Origin: Rhizobiaceae bacterium
GTDB lineage: Bacteria > Pseudomonadota > Alphaproteobacteria > Rhizobiales > Rhizobiaceae
Assembly (NCBI GenBank): GCA_004299545.1
Contig: SCRB01000401.1
Span: forward strand, 1 to 5,926
Direction of reading: 5' to 3'
Length of the DNA stretch: 5,926 nt
Position 1 is the stretch's first letter, and every line of letters begins with the position of its first letter. A program made the position numbers and the translations under genes. The notes beneath the pieces were generated by a model, which was not told the DNA's origin, did no database searches, and saw only the letters and a list, made by a program, of their open reading frames with translations. Below, piece by piece: positions 4,937-5,926 of the stretch.

Positions 4937-5926
4937 TGGTGACAAGGATAACGCGCTCCTCCTATGCGCAGATGTACGGGCCGACGGTCGGCGACCGGGT
5001 CCGCCTCGCCGACACGGAGCTTTTCATCGAAGTCGAGAAAGACTTCACCACCTATGGCGAGGAGGTGAAGTTCGGCGGCGGCAAGGTCATCCGCGACGGC
5101 ATGGGCCAGAGCCAGGCCGCGCGGAGCGAAGGCGCCATGGACACCGTCATCACCAACGCGCTGATCGTCGACCATCGGGGCATCGTCAAGGCGGATGTCG
5201 GCCTCAAGGGCGGGCAGATCGTCGCCATCGGCAAGGCGGGCAATCCCGACACGCAGACCGGCGTCGATATCGTCATCGGCCCCGGTACCGAGATCATCGC
5301 CGGGGAAGGCCGTATCCTGACCGCCGGCGGCATCGACGCGCATATCCATTTCATCTGTCCGCAACAGATCGAGGAGGCGCTGATGTCGGGCGTCACCACT
5401 ATGCTCGGCGGTGGCACCGGTCCCGCACACGGCACGCTGGCGACCACCTGCACGCCCGGTCCGTGGCATCTCGGCCGGATGATCCGCTCCTTCGACGGCT
5501 TCCCGATCAATCTCGGTCTTTCCGGCAAGGGCAATGCCTCGCGGCCCGAGGCACTGGTCGAGATGATCAGGGGCGGGGCCTGCGCGCTCAAGCTTCACGA
5601 GGATTGGGGTACGACGCCGGCAGCCATCGACTGCTGCCTCTCGGTCGCGGACGAGCACGACGTACAGGTGATGATCCACACCGATACGCTGAACGAAAGC
5701 GGGTTCGTCGAGGACACGATCGCCGCCTTCAAGGACCGGACGATCCACGCTTTCCACACCGAGGGCGCGGGCGGCGGTCATGCGCCCGACATCATCAAGG
5801 TATGCGGACTGCCGAACGTCATCCCGTCCTCGACCAACCCGACGCGGCCCTATACGGCGAACACGGTGACGGAACATCTCGACATGCTGATGGTGTGCCA
5901 TCATTTGTCGCCATCCATCCCGGAGG
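4936..5926 (+). CDS. ureC: Urease alpha subunit UreC (3' end cut off by window)
   Basis: Catalytic subunit of the nickel urease (urea + H2O to ammonia and carbamate). The frame is open from ATG 4936 to the window edge, giving 330 of about 570 residues, so the gene continues to the right. The N-terminus [20 protein letters not shown] and the [19 protein letters not shown] stretch are classical. Aligning with the Klebsiella enzyme (numbers here are two higher) places all visible active-site residues: nickel ligands H136 and H138 in DAHIHF, the lysine to be carbamylated K219 in [10 protein letters not shown]221, H248 in [10 protein letters not shown]274 in [12 protein letters not shown], and the flap residues C321 and H322 in MVCHHLSP. 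The remaining nickel-ligand Asp (expected near 362) lies outside the window. The flap reads CHHLSP rather than CHHLDP as in many ureases, a variant I associate with rhizobial UreC. Nothing suggests inactivation. The start overlaps the ureB stop by one base. Confidence 0.98.
   Translation, partial: MVTRITRSSYAQMYGPTVGDRVRLADTELFIEVEKDFTTYGEEVKFGGGKVIRDGMGQSQAARSEGAMDTVITNALIVDHRGIVKADVGLKGGQIVAIGKAGNPDTQTGVDIVIGPGTEIIAGEGRILTAGGIDAHIHFICPQQIEEALMSGVTTMLGGGTGPAHGTLATTCTPGPWHLGRMIRSFDGFPINLGLSGKGNASRPEALVEMIRGGACALKLHEDWGTTPAAIDCCLSVADEHDVQVMIHTDTLNESGFVEDTIAAFKDRTIHAFHTEGAGGGHAPDIIKVCGLPNVIPSSTNPTRPYTANTVTEHLDMLMVCHHLSPSIPE

Noticed and set aside
4900..5904. A minus-strand frame open for 334 codons opposite ureC
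   Set aside because: It is the antisense shadow of a highly conserved urease alpha gene whose active-site residues are all in place; the predicted protein is Arg/Asp/His-rich and resembles no family.

Overview
The window is a GC-rich, plus-strand-only stretch of an alphaproteobacterial chromosome or large replicon, most likely from the Hyphomicrobiales (rhizobia and relatives). The assignment rests on the gene content and order, on the rhizobial look of the UreD, UreA and UreC proteins, and on strong GC bias at third codon positions. No species can be named from the sequence alone. It holds one continuous nitrogen-acquisition locus: the end of a urea ABC-transporter cluster followed directly by the start of a urease cluster.

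Layout. Positions 1-1011 carry the 3' part of urtC (permease), 1014-1763 urtD and 1896-2591 urtE (the two ATPases). The urtD-urtE gap (132 nt) is the only sizeable non-coding stretch and contains a compact palindromic element that can fold as a three-way junction. Then follow ureD (overlapping the end of urtE), ureA (gamma subunit), a small Cys-rich DUF1272 gene, a hupE/ureJ membrane-protein gene, ureB (beta subunit) and the 5' part of ureC (alpha subunit), which runs off the right edge at 5926. No tRNA, rRNA, CRISPR, insertion sequence or transposase is visible. No promoter or terminator can be supported inside the window, so transcription probably starts to the left of it.

How the genes work together. 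UrtC, with partners encoded outside the window (periplasmic UrtA and permease UrtB are expected upstream), moves urea across the inner membrane using ATP hydrolysed by UrtD and UrtE. UreA, UreB and UreC form the cytoplasmic nickel urease that splits urea to ammonia and carbamate/CO2. UreD is the assembly scaffold needed for nickel insertion together with UreE, UreF and UreG, which are expected to the right. The HupE/UreJ protein is a likely nickel permease. The DUF1272 protein has a double zinc-ribbon/RING-like cysteine pattern, and its role is unknown. Gene overlaps and gaps of 2 to 35 nt suggest a polycistronic unit, interrupted only by the palindromic element between urtD and urtE.

Novelty. 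The core is a known type of operon. The least understood parts are the DUF1272 gene inside the urease operon and the structured element between urtD and urtE.
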